Program-made: the position numbers and the translations under genes
In this document: positions 36,062 through 45,714 of the stretch, piece after piece
How the letters are laid out: each line of letters opens with the position of its first letter
How positions within the stretch are numbered: position 1 is the stretch's first letter
Assembly: GCA_029782215.1 (NCBI GenBank)
Contig: JAKOVD010000079.1
Location: forward strand, 199,884 to 263,883
DNA from: Chloroflexota bacterium
GTDB lineage: Bacteria; Chloroflexota; Anaerolineae; J102
DNA: 64,000 nucleotides
Direction of reading: 5' to 3'
Notes under the pieces: model-generated
What the model was told of the DNA's origin: nothing
The model's input: the letters and a program-made list of their open reading frames with translations, nothing else
Databases searched by the model: none

Positions 36062-37384
36062 TCAGTTCTCCATCGGGCGGCGGTCGGCGGACGCCGCAAC
36101 CTCTGCCCAGAGGCTGGCGCCGTCGGGGGAGAGGGTGGTGAGCAGGGCCGGAGTGATCCGGTTGGTCAGATGGCTCGTTGGAGGAACGGCGGTTTCCACG
36201 GCGAGGTAGTTGTCTGTGTAGCCTGTCCAGCATCTGCGGCCATCTGGCTGCAGCGTCCCCTCGCGCTCCCACAGCACGGGTCGCGTCTGCCCAAGGTAGC
36301 GCTTGAGGTGGGCGGCTTTCATCCCGGCCGCCAGCTCGTGCAATTGCTGGCTGCGCCGGCGCTTATCGACATTGACCACCTGGCCGCGCATGCGCGCGGC
36401 CGCCGTCCCCTGGCGGGGCGAGAAGGCAAAGACGTGCAGATGGGCGAAGCCGATCTCCTGGACAAAGGCGACGGTCGCCGTCCATTCCGCTTCGGTCTCG
36501 CCGGGGAAACCAACCATGAGGTCGCTGGTCAGGGACAGGTCGGGGATAGCCACCCGTGCAGCGGCCGCCAGGCCGGCGAACGTGTCTGTGTCACAGCGCC
36601 GCCCCATCCGCCGCAGCGTGCTGTCGCAGCCGCTCTGCAGCGGCAGATGCAGGTGCGGCATCAGACGAGGGTTTTCCCACAGCCGCCAGAAATCGGGACG
36701 CAGGTCCCAGGGCTCCAATGAGGAGAGCCGCAGCCGGGGAATGCTCGTGTTGGCCAGGAGGACAGACACCAGCTCGTCGAGACTGGCGCCCAGGTCGGCG
36801 CCGTAGCCGCCGAGATGAACCCCTGTCAGCACGGCTTCCTGGAAGCCGGCATCGTGCAGCTCGTTGACTTCGGCCACGATGTCGGCGAGCGGACGGCTGC
36901 GCTCTTCTCCCCGCGCCAGGGTGACCACACAGAAGGTGCAGTGATTGCGGCAGCCATCCTGGACTTTGATGAAGGCCCGGGTGCGGCTGCCCGGGTAGAT
37001 GTGGGTTTCGCCGGTCTCCACCACCAGCTCAGGCATGGCGTGTGGGTCCAGCAGCTCACTCACCAGGTTCACCAGCCGGGCTTTATCCCGGTTGCCGACT
37101 ATCAGGTCGACCCCCGCCAGGGGCGCCAGCGCGGCAGGCTCCAACTCGGCGTAGCAGCCTGTGACGACAATGCGGGCGTTTGGGTTGAGCCGGTGAAGTT
37201 GGTACACCAGCTTGCGTGACTTGCGACTGGCCTCAGTCGTGACCGCGCACGTGTTCACCAGCACGACGTTGGCTTGGGCGGGGGTGTCAACCACGCGGTG
37301 CCCGGCGGCTTGAAAGCCGCGCGCCCAGCCGGCGTTTTCAGCCTCATTGAGCCGACAGCCAAGTGTGGTCAGGTAAATGCGCAT
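36062..37384 (-). CDS. mtaB: tRNA N6-threonylcarbamoyladenosine (t6A) 2-methylthiotransferase MtaB
   Basis: 440 residues from the ATG at 37384. This is a radical-SAM methylthiotransferase. The N-terminal UPF0004 cluster cysteines are in TLGCRLNEAE, VLVNTCAVTTEASRKSRK and VVTGCYAELEP. The radical-SAM triad is in KVQDGCRNHCTFCVVTLARG. GVHLGGYGADLG and DLMVGFPGETEAEW are typical of the MtaB subgroup, and the C-terminus carries a TRAM-like region. It converts t6A to ms2t6A at tRNA position 37. The TLGCR-L-N start separates it from MiaB and RimO. Confidence 0.9.
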   Translation of the reverse strand: MRIYLTTLGCRLNEAENAGWARGFQAAGHRVVDTPAQANVVLVNTCAVTTEASRKSRKLVYQLHRLNPNARIVVTGCYAELEPAALAPLAGVDLIVGNRDKARLVNLVSELLDPHAMPELVVETGETHIYPGSRTRAFIKVQDGCRNHCTFCVVTLARGEERSRPLADIVAEVNELHDAGFQEAVLTGVHLGGYGADLGASLDELVSVLLANTSIPRLRLSSLEPWDLRPDFWRLWENPRLMPHLHLPLQSGCDSTLRRMGRRCDTDTFAGLAAAARVAIPDLSLTSDLMVGFPGETEAEWTATVAFVQEIGFAHLHVFAFSPRQGTAAARMRGQVVNVDKRRRSQQLHELAAGMKAAHLKRYLGQTRPVLWEREGTLQPDGRRCWTGYTDNYLAVETAVPPTSHLTNRITPALLTTLSPDGASLWAEVAASADRRPMEN

Positions 37385-37524
37385 AGGTGGGTGGTGACAG
37401 ACAGCAGGCAAATCCCGTTCGCCGGAAGTGTACCATAGCCCCATAGTCGTCCCCAGCTTCCATTGCTTTTCCATCCGGGCTATACTTAGCTTTTCCCCTT
37501 AATTCAACCTTCTGAGAGCCTCAC

Positions 37525-38712
37525 ATGCGTGTCATTCTCTACACCGGCAAGGGTGGCGTGGGCAAGACCAGTATCAGTGCAGCGACTGCACTGCACTGTG
37601 CTGAGCTTGGCTACCGTACCATTGTCGTTTCGACCGACCCTGCCCATTCCCTGGGCGATAGCTTCGATACCCGCATCGGCCCGGAGCCGGTGGCGATGGC
37701 CTCCAACCTGTGGGCGCAGGAGATCGACCTGCTGCACCAAATGGAGCGGCATTGGGGCACCGTCCAGGAATACCTGGCAGCGCTGTTCGCCTGGCGCGGC
37801 ATGGACAACCTGGTTGCTGAGGAAACCAGTGTCCTGCCGGGTATGGAAGAACTGGCCAGCCTCATGCAGATCGCCTACCTGGCGGAATCGGGCCTGTACG
37901 ATGTGGTCATCGTCGATATGGCCCCCACGGGCGCAACGCTGCAGCTCCTGGCCTTCCCCGAGATGGCCACCTGGTATATCGAAAAGCTTTTCCCTGCGGA
38001 GCGCAAAGCCATGAAGGTGGCGCGGCCCTTTATGAAGGCGGTCACCGATATGCCGTTGCCCGAAGAGCAGCTCTTCGACGCCGTCGAGGACCTGGTGCGC
38101 GACCTGAACCGGCTGGAGCGCCTGGTCACCAACCCGGAGATCAGCAGCGTGCGGCTGGTGCTCAATCCTGAGAAGATGGTGATCAAGGAGGCGCGCCGCG
38201 CCTTTACCTACCTGAACCTGTACAATCTGGCCACCGACGCCATCATCAGCAACCGCCATATCCCGGCCAGCGTTACCGATCCTTACTTCGCTGCCTGGAA
38301 GGCGACGCAGGCGCGCTACCGGGAGATGATCGAGGATTCCTTCAGCCCTCTGCCGATCTTCCAGATTCCGATGTTTGATGATGAGGTGGTCGGTGTGCAC
38401 TCTTTGCGGCGCATGGCCACGGCGACCTTTGACAGTTGTGATCCGACCACCATCTTCTACAAAGGCAAGGCCCAGCAGGTCGTCAAGGACGGCGATGACT
38501 ACCTGCTTATTCTGCCGCTGCCTCTGCTGGACAAGAGCGACGTGAATCTGCACCGGGGCGTGCACGATGAGTTGGTGGTACGGATAGGCAACTGGAAGCG
38601 TCACATAAGTCTGCCCCAGTCGTTGATGGGCAAGCAGGTGGCGGGCGCCCGCTACCGTGAGAACCAGCTTGAAATCCGCTTCCGGTCGCGTCAAAACGGC
38701 AATGCGAAATGA
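37525..38712 (+). CDS. ArsA/Get3-type ATPase
   Basis: 395 residues. The deviant Walker A GKGGVGKTSISAATA is at residues 8-22, with switch I VVSTDPAHSLGDSFD and switch II VIVDMAPTGATLQLLAFPE. The C-terminal ~70 residues (DDYLLILPLPLLDKSDVNL...HDELVVRIGNWKRHISLP) form the HSP20-like domain often attached to bacterial ArsA homologs. No arsB or arsR is adjacent, so a role in arsenite export is unlikely; tail-anchored or other client handling is possible. The stop is followed almost at once by the next start. Confidence 0.88.
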   Translation: MRVILYTGKGGVGKTSISAATALHCAELGYRTIVVSTDPAHSLGDSFDTRIGPEPVAMASNLWAQEIDLLHQMERHWGTVQEYLAALFAWRGMDNLVAEETSVLPGMEELASLMQIAYLAESGLYDVVIVDMAPTGATLQLLAFPEMATWYIEKLFPAERKAMKVARPFMKAVTDMPLPEEQLFDAVEDLVRDLNRLERLVTNPEISSVRLVLNPEKMVIKEARRAFTYLNLYNLATDAIISNRHIPASVTDPYFAAWKATQARYREMIEDSFSPLPIFQIPMFDDEVVGVHSLRRMATATFDSCDPTTIFYKGKAQQVVKDGDDYLLILPLPLLDKSDVNLHRGVHDELVVRIGNWKRHISLPQSLMGKQVAGARYRENQLEIRFRSRQNGNAK

Positions 38713-38713
38713 C

Positions 38714-40168
38714 ATGATGATACGCAGCGTGCGTGTTTTATTGGCTGCTGTCAGTGCGCTCTTCCTTCTCGGGATCGTTGCGCACGGATGGCCGGCGGTC
38801 AAGGCCGAACCGGCTGCCACCGCCCAGCTCAAGAATGACAGCGGTGTGGTGGGGGGAAGCTACGATGGCCTGGTCTTGGGCCAGTCCGTGGCCGTTCGCC
38901 TAGATCTCCCCAGCCAGCGTCCTATCCGGGTGGACAGCGTTTCACTATACATGGAGCCCCAGCCGGGCAGCGTCACGGACTTTCCGTCCGGCCTCAGGCT
39001 GGAGGGAATTGTGAACAACGTGCCCGGTGGTCTGCCGGACTTCACGGTGCTGGGCGTGCACTTCAAGGTCGCGGCGCGGGGCTGGTATACCGTGCCGGTC
39101 GGCTATGTTCTGAGCAATCCAGGGGCCAGCCTCATCGTTTCCCTCAACGCGCAGCCCCTTCCCAACGCCGTCCCCCCGCGCTTGCTGATGGACGACAGCA
39201 CCAACATTCCGGTCAAACGCAACTTCTACGGTTACAACTGGTCAGGCTGGAAGGAGCACTACGACTTCTGGAAGCCTGATGGGGCCAAAAAAGGACACCT
39301 GATGATGCGCGTGAACGTGACCACGGGAGCCGAGGCGCTGTACACGCCCACGGTGACGCCGACCGTGACGCCCACGGCGACCGCCACACCGACGGCCACG
39401 CGTACAGCGACACCGACGCGCACATCCACGCCCACGCTAACGCCCACGCCGACCCTGACGCCCACAGCCACCCGGACGCTGACACCCACACCAACAGCCA
39501 CGCTAACGCCCTTGCCGGACGGCGTCATCGTGGAATTGGGCGCCAGCGCCGACACCTATGTGGCGGAGGGCGAGCCCGACGCCAACTATGGCCGCCTACC
39601 GGTCTTGGAGACAGGTCGCGACCAGTCGGAGGGGTTGAGTCGTATGCTCACCGGTGGCTACCCCATTAATGGCCTGCCGGCAGGCGCTGTGGTGAAGCAG
39701 GCGCGCCTGGCCCTGCACCTCAAGGATGGAGTGGGCGCCGCGGGCCTGGTGCTGCGGGCCCGGCGCCTGGTGGGCCCCTGGAGCGAAACGACCGCCACGG
39801 CTGCCAACACGGCGACCCTGTGGGGCGAGCCGTACGGCAGCGTCACGTTAGGGCCTAACACCCCAGCCGGCGCCTGGGTCTGGCTCGATGTCACCGAGCT
39901 TGTGCGGGGTTGGACCGCAGGCGCCTGGCCCGACTACGGCGTCGGGGTCGAAGCTTCACCATCCCAGGCCGCAGGGGAGCAACTGGCGGTTTTCGATGCC
40001 CATGAAGCGCCTTTCGCCGGTCCCAGGCTCTGGCTTGTCTATGCCAGCGCCACCCCGACCGCCACGCCCACCCCAACGCCGGCAGCGACCGCCATTTTCG
40101 TTACGCCTACGGCCACGGCCACACCCCGTCCCGGCGACAGCTATCTCTTCCTGCCGTTGGTGCGGTGA
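38714..40168 (+). CDS. Secreted modular protein with Thr/Pro linker, DNRLRE-like domain and FLPLVR tail
   Basis: About 484 residues from the ATG at 38714, one base after the arsA stop. A signal peptide (VRVLLAAVSALFLLGIVAH) leads to a beta-rich N-terminal domain. A ~60-residue Thr/Pro linker (TPTVTPTVTPTATATP...) follows. Next is a DNRLRE-type domain (ADTYVAEGEPDANYGRLPVL, WLDVTELVRGWTAGAWPDYG) and a second short Thr/Pro linker. The end is SYLFLPLVR. DNRLRE domains occur in large surface proteins. The ending resembles the GYLPLVTR end of the protein at 46340. Confidence 0.78.
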   Translation: MMIRSVRVLLAAVSALFLLGIVAHGWPAVKAEPAATAQLKNDSGVVGGSYDGLVLGQSVAVRLDLPSQRPIRVDSVSLYMEPQPGSVTDFPSGLRLEGIVNNVPGGLPDFTVLGVHFKVAARGWYTVPVGYVLSNPGASLIVSLNAQPLPNAVPPRLLMDDSTNIPVKRNFYGYNWSGWKEHYDFWKPDGAKKGHLMMRVNVTTGAEALYTPTVTPTVTPTATATPTATRTATPTRTSTPTLTPTPTLTPTATRTLTPTPTATLTPLPDGVIVELGASADTYVAEGEPDANYGRLPVLETGRDQSEGLSRMLTGGYPINGLPAGAVVKQARLALHLKDGVGAAGLVLRARRLVGPWSETTATAANTATLWGEPYGSVTLGPNTPAGAWVWLDVTELVRGWTAGAWPDYGVGVEASPSQAAGEQLAVFDAHEAPFAGPRLWLVYASATPTATPTPTPAATAIFVTPTATATPRPGDSYLFLPLVR

Positions 40169-40181
40169 GAGGTGGGTTGAA

Positions 40182-40336
40182 GGTTCAACGTTGAACGTTT
40201 AGCGTTGAACGTTGACGAGGCTTCCCCGCAACACGTGCCACGCGACCACCGCCCGCCGCGCAAGTAGTCGGTTGCTTCACACGTATCACGTATCACGCAA
40301 CAACCCCCCAATCCGCAATTCGCAATTCGCAATCCC
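40182..40336 (+). repeat. Cluster of short repeats and palindromes before the alcohol dehydrogenase
   Basis: Three elements follow each other: GTTCAACGTTGAACG-type dyads (40182-40215), ACGTATC tandem units (40281-40298) and a CAATTCG/CAATCC series (40309-40336). The last runs into the gene start at 40346. No SD is visible for that gene; TTCCTCC lies there instead. Confidence 0.7.
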
Positions 40337-40345
40337 AATTCCTCC

Positions 40346-41377
40346 ATGCAATCCCTTGTCTGGGAAGCTCCTCGTGTGATGGCCCTGCGGGAGACGCCAC
40401 CGCCGGCGTTGGCGCCGGGTGAAGTGCTGGTGCAGGTTGCCTATGCCGGCATTTGTGGTTCCGAGCTGAGCGGCTACCTGGGGAAGAATGCTCTGCGGGT
40501 GCCGCCGCTGGTCATGGGGCATGAGTTCGCCGGGACGGTGGCAGCCCTGAGCCCGGAAGCGCAGGATCAGACTCCCCACCTGCGGCCAGGCCAGGCGGTC
40601 ACCGCCAATCCCCTGGTCAGTTGCGGCGCCTGCAGCTACTGTCTGTCAGGACGCCAGCACCTCTGTCCGCGCCGCCAGCTTATCGGCGCCCATCGCCCCG
40701 GCGCCTATGCGGAGTACGTCGCCATCCCGGCAGGACAGGTGTCGGCGCTGCCGGACGGGATGTCGCTTGCGGTCGGGGCCCTGGCCGAGCCGGTGGCGTG
40801 CGGAGTGCGCATCGGCGAACTGGCAGGGGATGTCGCCGGCGAGGATGTGCTCGTGATCGGCGCCGGTCCGATCGGCTTATTGGCGCTGCAGGCGCTGCGC
40901 CTGAGGGGCGCTCGCCGGGTCTTCGCCGTCGATCTGAGCCCCGAGCGCCTGGCAATGGCAGCTTCGTTGGGGGCTGAGGTCATCGATCCCCGCAGCCAGG
41001 ATGCGGCGGCTGCCGTGCGCACGGCGACCGCTGGCGAGGGGGTGGTCGTGGCGGTGGATGCCGTGGGCGCTACTGCCACGCGCGGCCAGGCAGTTGCGGC
41101 GACTCGCGCAGGCGGCGCTGTGATTCTGAGCGGGCTGCACGAGGAAAGCGGCGTTCTGCCGGTCGCCGACATCATCCGCCGGGAGATCACGCTGCGCGGC
41201 TCGTTCGGCTACACGCCCGCCAACTTCGCCACGGCGTTAGCCTGGCTGGCTGAGGGCAGCGCCGGCCTGGCGCCTTGGGTCGTGGAGGCGCCGTTGGCGG
41301 AGGGCGGCGCCTGGTTCGAGAGCCTGGTCGCTGGCAAGGGTGCGGTGGCAAAAGTGCTGCTGCGACCGGCAAGATAG
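40346..41377 (+). CDS. Zinc-dependent medium-chain alcohol/polyol dehydrogenase
   Basis: 343 residues. The catalytic zinc site includes GICGSELSGYLG (Cys) and MGHEFAGTV (His-Glu). The structural zinc loop has four Cys in VSCGACSYCLSGRQHLCPRR. The Rossmann motif is VLVIGAGPIGLLALQALRLRGA with Asp in VFAVDLSPERL, which indicates NAD preference. It is closest in style to threonine, sorbitol or (R,R)-butanediol dehydrogenases; the substrate cannot be fixed. Confidence 0.9.
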   Translation: MQSLVWEAPRVMALRETPPPALAPGEVLVQVAYAGICGSELSGYLGKNALRVPPLVMGHEFAGTVAALSPEAQDQTPHLRPGQAVTANPLVSCGACSYCLSGRQHLCPRRQLIGAHRPGAYAEYVAIPAGQVSALPDGMSLAVGALAEPVACGVRIGELAGDVAGEDVLVIGAGPIGLLALQALRLRGARRVFAVDLSPERLAMAASLGAEVIDPRSQDAAAAVRTATAGEGVVVAVDAVGATATRGQAVAATRAGGAVILSGLHEESGVLPVADIIRREITLRGSFGYTPANFATALAWLAEGSAGLAPWVVEAPLAEGGAWFESLVAGKGAVAKVLLRPAR

Positions 41378-41680
41378 ACGGCGAGCGCGCCCGAGCTTGC
41401 CGGCCCGCCGGCTGTGACGGGGGGACCTGAGACAGATCACATGGGCTGGGGACAAGGTGGACGAAGTGGTCTCGCGCAAATTTGTGAAACATCGCACTAG
41501 CTGATTGGGAGCGGCGTTGGTATAATGTTCGGCCAAGCGTAATGTCATCTACGTAATAACGACTGAAGTCGCTACTACGTTGTCTATCACCCCCCCAGCG
41601 CTGGGAACAGGGTGCGGTCCGGCCTGTCGTTCGCTTCACCGGGGAGCAAGATCTTAGTTTCATCGATAGGAGGAATTGGC
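41378..41680 (+). promoter_or_regulatory. Intergenic region with extended -10 promoter and leader hairpin of the decarboxylase
   Basis: No gene is seen in these 303 bases. TGGTATAAT (41518-41526) is an extended -10. Downstream, ACGTA (41551-41555) pairs with TACGT (41576-41580) and CGACT (41560-41564) with AGTCG (41567-41571), giving a hairpin in a leader of about 150 bases. GATAGGAGGAATTGGC supplies a strong SD before the ATG at 41681. Confidence 0.6.
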
Positions 41681-43969
41681 ATGGCACATGGTGAACGCCT
41701 CATCGGCATCAAGGTGCTGGTGGTCGATGATGAGCTTCCGGAGCAGTCAGCCAGCGGCCGCGCCGTGCGCGCCCTTGTCCAGGAATTGCGCGATCGTGAC
41801 GTGACCGTCGTCGAATCGATGTCTGCCGACGATGGTCAAGTGGTGGTCCTCTCTGACCCATCGCTGCAGGCCATTCTGCTGGATTGGTCGTTCAGCGACG
41901 ACGACGAGCACGACAAGGCCAGGATGCTGCTTCATCTCATCCGCTCTCGCAACGTCCGTATTCCCATCTTTATCCTGGCCGAACGCGATGATGGCGCTAG
42001 CCTCACTGCCGAGGTGATGCGCCTGGCGGACGAGTTGATCTGGAAGCTGGAGGACACGACGTTCTTCATCGCCGGTCGTGTCCTGGCAGCGTGCCGTCGC
42101 TATCGCGACCAGATGATGCCTCCGTTCAGCAGAGCGCTCGTCCAGTTTGCGCAGGTGTACGAGTACTCATGGCACACGCCCGGGCACACGGGCGGCACGG
42201 CCTTTTTGAAGTCACCGGTTGGCCGCGCGTTCTACGAGTACTTCGGCGAGAATCTGCTGCGTTCGGATCTTTCCATCTCTGTGGGTGAGCTTGGTTCGCT
42301 GTTGGACCACAGCGGGCCGATCGGCGAGGGGGAGAAGTACGCCGCCCGCGTCTTCGGCGCCCATCGTTCCTACACGGTGACCAACGGCTCATCGACGTCC
42401 AACCGTGTCATCATGATGTCGTCGGTGACGCGCGGCGACTACGCTCTGTGCGACCGCAACGCCCACAAATCCACCGAACAGGCGCTGACGATGACGGGCG
42501 TGATCCCGACCTACCTGGTGCCTTCGCGTAACCATCTCGGCATCATCGGCCCCATCTACCCGGAGCGCCTGGCGCCTGAAGCGGTCAAGGCCGCCATCAT
42601 GGCCAACCCGCTCGCGGTCAACAAACAACAGAAGGCGATCCACACCATCATCACCAACTCCACCTACGACGGCCTGACCTACCTGACGCCGCGCGTGGTG
42701 GATCTGCTCGACAAGAGCGTCGACCGCATTCACTTCGACGAAGCCTGGTATGGCTACGCCCGTTTTAACCCGCTCTACAGGGACCGCTTCGGCATGTACG
42801 GCGATCCGAAGGACTACCCTGCGGACAAGCCCACCATCTTCACCACGACCTCGACGCACAAATTGCTGGCAGCGCTGTCGCAGGCCTCACTGATCAGCGT
42901 GCGCGATGGCCGCAATCCCGTGGAACATGCCCGTTTCAACGAAGCCTTCATGATGCACGCTTCGACGTCGCCGCAGTACGCCATCATCGCCTCCAACGAA
43001 GTGGCGGCGGCGATGATGGAAGGTGTGGGTGGGCTCACGCTGACGACCGAGGCTATCGCCGAAGCCGTGGGGTTCCGCAAGGCGGTGCACCGCGGCTGGC
43101 GCGTGAGCAAGGCCAAGGGTGACTGGTTCTTCACGACCTGGAATGCCGATGAAGTGCGCGACCCGGCGACCGGCCAGATGGTTCCTTTCGACCAGGCGAG
43201 TGACTGGCTGCTGATCAGCGACCCCGATTGTTGGGTGCTGCACCCCGGCGATGCCTGGCACGGTTTCAAGGGCATCGAAGATGGCTACTGCATGCTCGAT
43301 CCGATCAAGGTGTCCGTGGTCACGCCTGGTGTGGCCACCGACGGCTCGTTTGAGTCGATGGGCATCCCGGCGACGCTGGTCACGGCCTACCTCGACCAGC
43401 GCGGCATCGTGGTCGAAAAGGCAACCGATTTCACGATCCTGTTCCTGTTCTCGATCGGCGTCACCAAGGGCAAGTTCGGCACGTTGGTCAACGCCCTATT
43501 GAGATTTAAGGAAGACTACGACGCCAACACCTCCCTCAGCGAGGTGCTGCCGGCCGCCGTCGCCGCCGCGCCCGAACGCTACCGGGACATGGGCCTGCGG
43601 GACCTGGCGGAGGAGATGTTCGCCCAAATGCAGGAGGGCCGCCAGTTACAGTGGCAGGCCGCAGCGTTTTCGACGCTGCCGGCTCCGGCGATGACGCCGG
43701 CGGATGCTTATGCGAAGCTCGTCCATAACGAGGTCGAACAGGTGGCCGTCGACGACATGGCGGGACGGATCGTGGCCACAGGCGTGGTGCCTTACCCGCC
43801 TGGAATTCCGATGCTGATGCCCGGTGAGCATGCGGGTCCCGATGACGGCCCTTATCTGGGCTATCTGCGGGCGCTGCAGGCCTGGGACCGTCGCTTCCCT
43901 GGCTTCGGCCATGACACGCACGGCGTCGAGAACGAAGATGGCACGTACTACGTGTACTGCTTGAAGTAG
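41681..43969 (+). CDS. Orn/Lys/Arg decarboxylase (fold type I) with receiver-like N-terminal domain
   Basis: 762 residues. The C-terminal part is a PLP-dependent basic amino-acid decarboxylase of the AdiA/LdcC type. It shows YSWHTPGHTGGTAFLKSP, TNGSSTSNRVIM, CDRNAHKSTEQALTMTG, IHFDEAWYGYARF (Asp for PLP), the Schiff-base Lys in TTSTHKLLAALSQ, and DPIKVSVVTPG. The N-terminal ~120 residues form a CheY-like wing with Asp16, Asp17 and Asp68 in receiver positions (VLVVDDE, ILLDWS). The product would be agmatine, cadaverine or putrescine; substrate choice cannot be read from sequence. Coupling with the next gene suggests proton-consuming amino-acid/amine exchange. Confidence 0.92.
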   Translation: MAHGERLIGIKVLVVDDELPEQSASGRAVRALVQELRDRDVTVVESMSADDGQVVVLSDPSLQAILLDWSFSDDDEHDKARMLLHLIRSRNVRIPIFILAERDDGASLTAEVMRLADELIWKLEDTTFFIAGRVLAACRRYRDQMMPPFSRALVQFAQVYEYSWHTPGHTGGTAFLKSPVGRAFYEYFGENLLRSDLSISVGELGSLLDHSGPIGEGEKYAARVFGAHRSYTVTNGSSTSNRVIMMSSVTRGDYALCDRNAHKSTEQALTMTGVIPTYLVPSRNHLGIIGPIYPERLAPEAVKAAIMANPLAVNKQQKAIHTIITNSTYDGLTYLTPRVVDLLDKSVDRIHFDEAWYGYARFNPLYRDRFGMYGDPKDYPADKPTIFTTTSTHKLLAALSQASLISVRDGRNPVEHARFNEAFMMHASTSPQYAIIASNEVAAAMMEGVGGLTLTTEAIAEAVGFRKAVHRGWRVSKAKGDWFFTTWNADEVRDPATGQMVPFDQASDWLLISDPDCWVLHPGDAWHGFKGIEDGYCMLDPIKVSVVTPGVATDGSFESMGIPATLVTAYLDQRGIVVEKATDFTILFLFSIGVTKGKFGTLVNALLRFKEDYDANTSLSEVLPAAVAAAPERYRDMGLRDLAEEMFAQMQEGRQLQWQAAAFSTLPAPAMTPADAYAKLVHNEVEQVAVDDMAGRIVATGVVPYPPGIPMLMPGEHAGPDDGPYLGYLRALQAWDRRFPGFGHDTHGVENEDGTYYVYCLK

Positions 43970-44034
43970 ACTCCTGCGGCCGGAACCGCAGCCAGTTCCG
44001 GCCGCAGCTCATGCCTCATGGGAGGAAAGACTCG

Positions 44035-45459
44035 ATGAGTAACGGAAATGGCAAGAGCAAAGCGCTGGGCGTCTTCGCGCTGGCGATGATCAACGTCGCT
44101 GCCGTGTTGAGCTTGCGCAATTATCCTTCGATGGCCGTCTATGGTTGGTCGTCGATCGGCTGGTACCTCATCGGTACGATCTCGTTTCTCGTCCCGCTGA
44201 CCCTTGCCGGCGCCGAGCTGGCCACCGGTTGGCCCCAGGGCGGCGGTGTGTACGCTTGGGTCAGGGAAGCTTTCGGCGAGAAGCTGGGCTTCATCGCCGT
44301 CTTCTGCGAGTGGTCCAATAATCTGGTCTGGTTTCCAACAGTGCTGGCGTTCATTGCCTCCACCTTCTTCTTCGCCATCAACCCGAACCTGGCCAACAAC
44401 AGCACCTTGATGTTCGTGGTGATGATGATTGCCTTCTGGGGCACGACTTTGATCAGCAACATGGGCGAGAGCGTCTCCAGCCGCTTTGGCTCCTTCGGGG
44501 TCATTGCCGGTTCCATCATCCCGGCGGTGTTGATCATCGTGCTCGGTCTGGCCTATGTGCTGACCGGCAAGCCTCTGGCGCTGCCGCCCTTCACCGCGGG
44601 AGCCGCCATGCCGACGATCAACCTGAGCACGCTGCCCTTCATCGCCACGGTGGTGCTGCTGTTCGCCGGCATGGAGATGGCCGGCTTTCACGCCCTGGAA
44701 GTTCGGAATCCCCAGAAAGACTTCCCCAAGGCCATGGCCATCTCGGCTCTGATCATCTTCTTTCTGACGGTGATCGGCACGTTGGCCATCGCCATCGTCG
44801 TGCCGGTCAGCAGCCTCAACCTGGCGGCCGGCCTGATGCAGGCCTTCCAGGCCTTCCTGGAGGCCTTCAATCTGACCTGGCTCCTGGCGCCGCTGGCCAT
44901 CCTGGTGGCGATCGGCGGGCTGGCCACCCTCGCCTCCTGGTTGGCCGGTCCGGCCCTGGGCCTGGGCGTCGTGGCAGACGAAGGCCACATGCCACCCCTG
45001 TTCCAGCGGCGCAACAAGGTGGGGGCGCCCACCGGCGTCCTGGTGCTGCAGGCCGTTCTTGGCACCGCGATCTCACTCCTGTATCTTTTCATCCCCAGCA
45101 TCAGCGCCGCCTACTGGGTGCTGTCGGCCCTGACCGTGCTGCTGCTGTGCATCGTCTACCTGATGGTGTTTGCGTCCCTGATCAAGCTGCGGTATTCACA
45201 GCCCAATACGCCGCGTGCCTTCAAGATTCCCGGCGGCATGGCCGGCATCTGGATCATCGGCGGGCTTGGTTTGCTCTCCAGCGGTTTCACCTTCCTGGTC
45301 AGCCTGGTGCCGCCCGGCGATTCGGGAATTCCCGTCCTGGGCTATGCTGTGATCATGCTCATTGGCACGGCCATCCTGGCGCTCCCGCCCCTGGTCTTCA
45401 TGGCGCTCAAGAAGCCGAGTTGGAAGGTGGAGCCAACCGGCGCCAGGAAGGAGGCATAG
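44035..45459 (+). CDS. APC-superfamily amino-acid/amine antiporter
   Basis: 474 residues from the ATG at 44035 behind GGGAGGAAAG. About twelve membrane helices. The APC signature is near the N-terminus (LRNYPSMAVYGWSSIGWYLI) and the consensus loop is GAELATGWPQGGGVYAWVREAFGE. It resembles the GadC/AdiC/YjeM group of amino-acid and amine antiporters. Its place 65 bases behind a basic amino-acid decarboxylase strongly suggests precursor/product exchange. The exact substrates are inferred. Confidence 0.88.
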   Translation: MSNGNGKSKALGVFALAMINVAAVLSLRNYPSMAVYGWSSIGWYLIGTISFLVPLTLAGAELATGWPQGGGVYAWVREAFGEKLGFIAVFCEWSNNLVWFPTVLAFIASTFFFAINPNLANNSTLMFVVMMIAFWGTTLISNMGESVSSRFGSFGVIAGSIIPAVLIIVLGLAYVLTGKPLALPPFTAGAAMPTINLSTLPFIATVVLLFAGMEMAGFHALEVRNPQKDFPKAMAISALIIFFLTVIGTLAIAIVVPVSSLNLAAGLMQAFQAFLEAFNLTWLLAPLAILVAIGGLATLASWLAGPALGLGVVADEGHMPPLFQRRNKVGAPTGVLVLQAVLGTAISLLYLFIPSISAAYWVLSALTVLLLCIVYLMVFASLIKLRYSQPNTPRAFKIPGGMAGIWIIGGLGLLSSGFTFLVSLVPPGDSGIPVLGYAVIMLIGTAILALPPLVFMALKKPSWKVEPTGARKEA

Positions 45460-45465
45460 GAAGAT

Positions 45466-45702
45466 GTGGGTGCCATCGACAGGGCATTAGCCAGCCGGGG
45501 CCTGCAGGTCTGTGCGCAAGACACGTTGGCATGGACCAGGTTGCCCGGTTTTGTGGAAGGCAGGTATGATGACTTGGCCACCGACTGCACGGGTCATGAC
45601 GCCAACAAGCCGGGCGCGCGTGTGGTGGTGGCAGCCTTCGCCAACGCCTCGGCGCGCGACGCAGCGGTGCGCCAGGCGATGGCCGATGCCGGCGCTCAAT
45701 AG
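45466..45702 (+). CDS. Small protein of unknown function
   Basis: 78 residues from a GTG that follows AGGAGGCATAGGAAGAT. It is soluble by composition, with no known motif; one notable feature is CTGHDANKPGARVVVAAFANA. It sits between the antiporter and a membrane protein, with close spacing on both sides, so it probably belongs to the same transcript. I do not recognise the family. Confidence 0.5.
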   Translation: MGAIDRALASRGLQVCAQDTLAWTRLPGFVEGRYDDLATDCTGHDANKPGARVVVAAFANASARDAAVRQAMADAGAQ

Positions 45703-45714
45703 GAGACACACAAC

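Noticed and set aside
37525..38712. Arsenite efflux ATPase
   Set aside because: No arsB, arsR or arsD nearby and the C-terminal HSP20-like domain fits the broader ArsA/Get3 family; specific arsenite function not supported.
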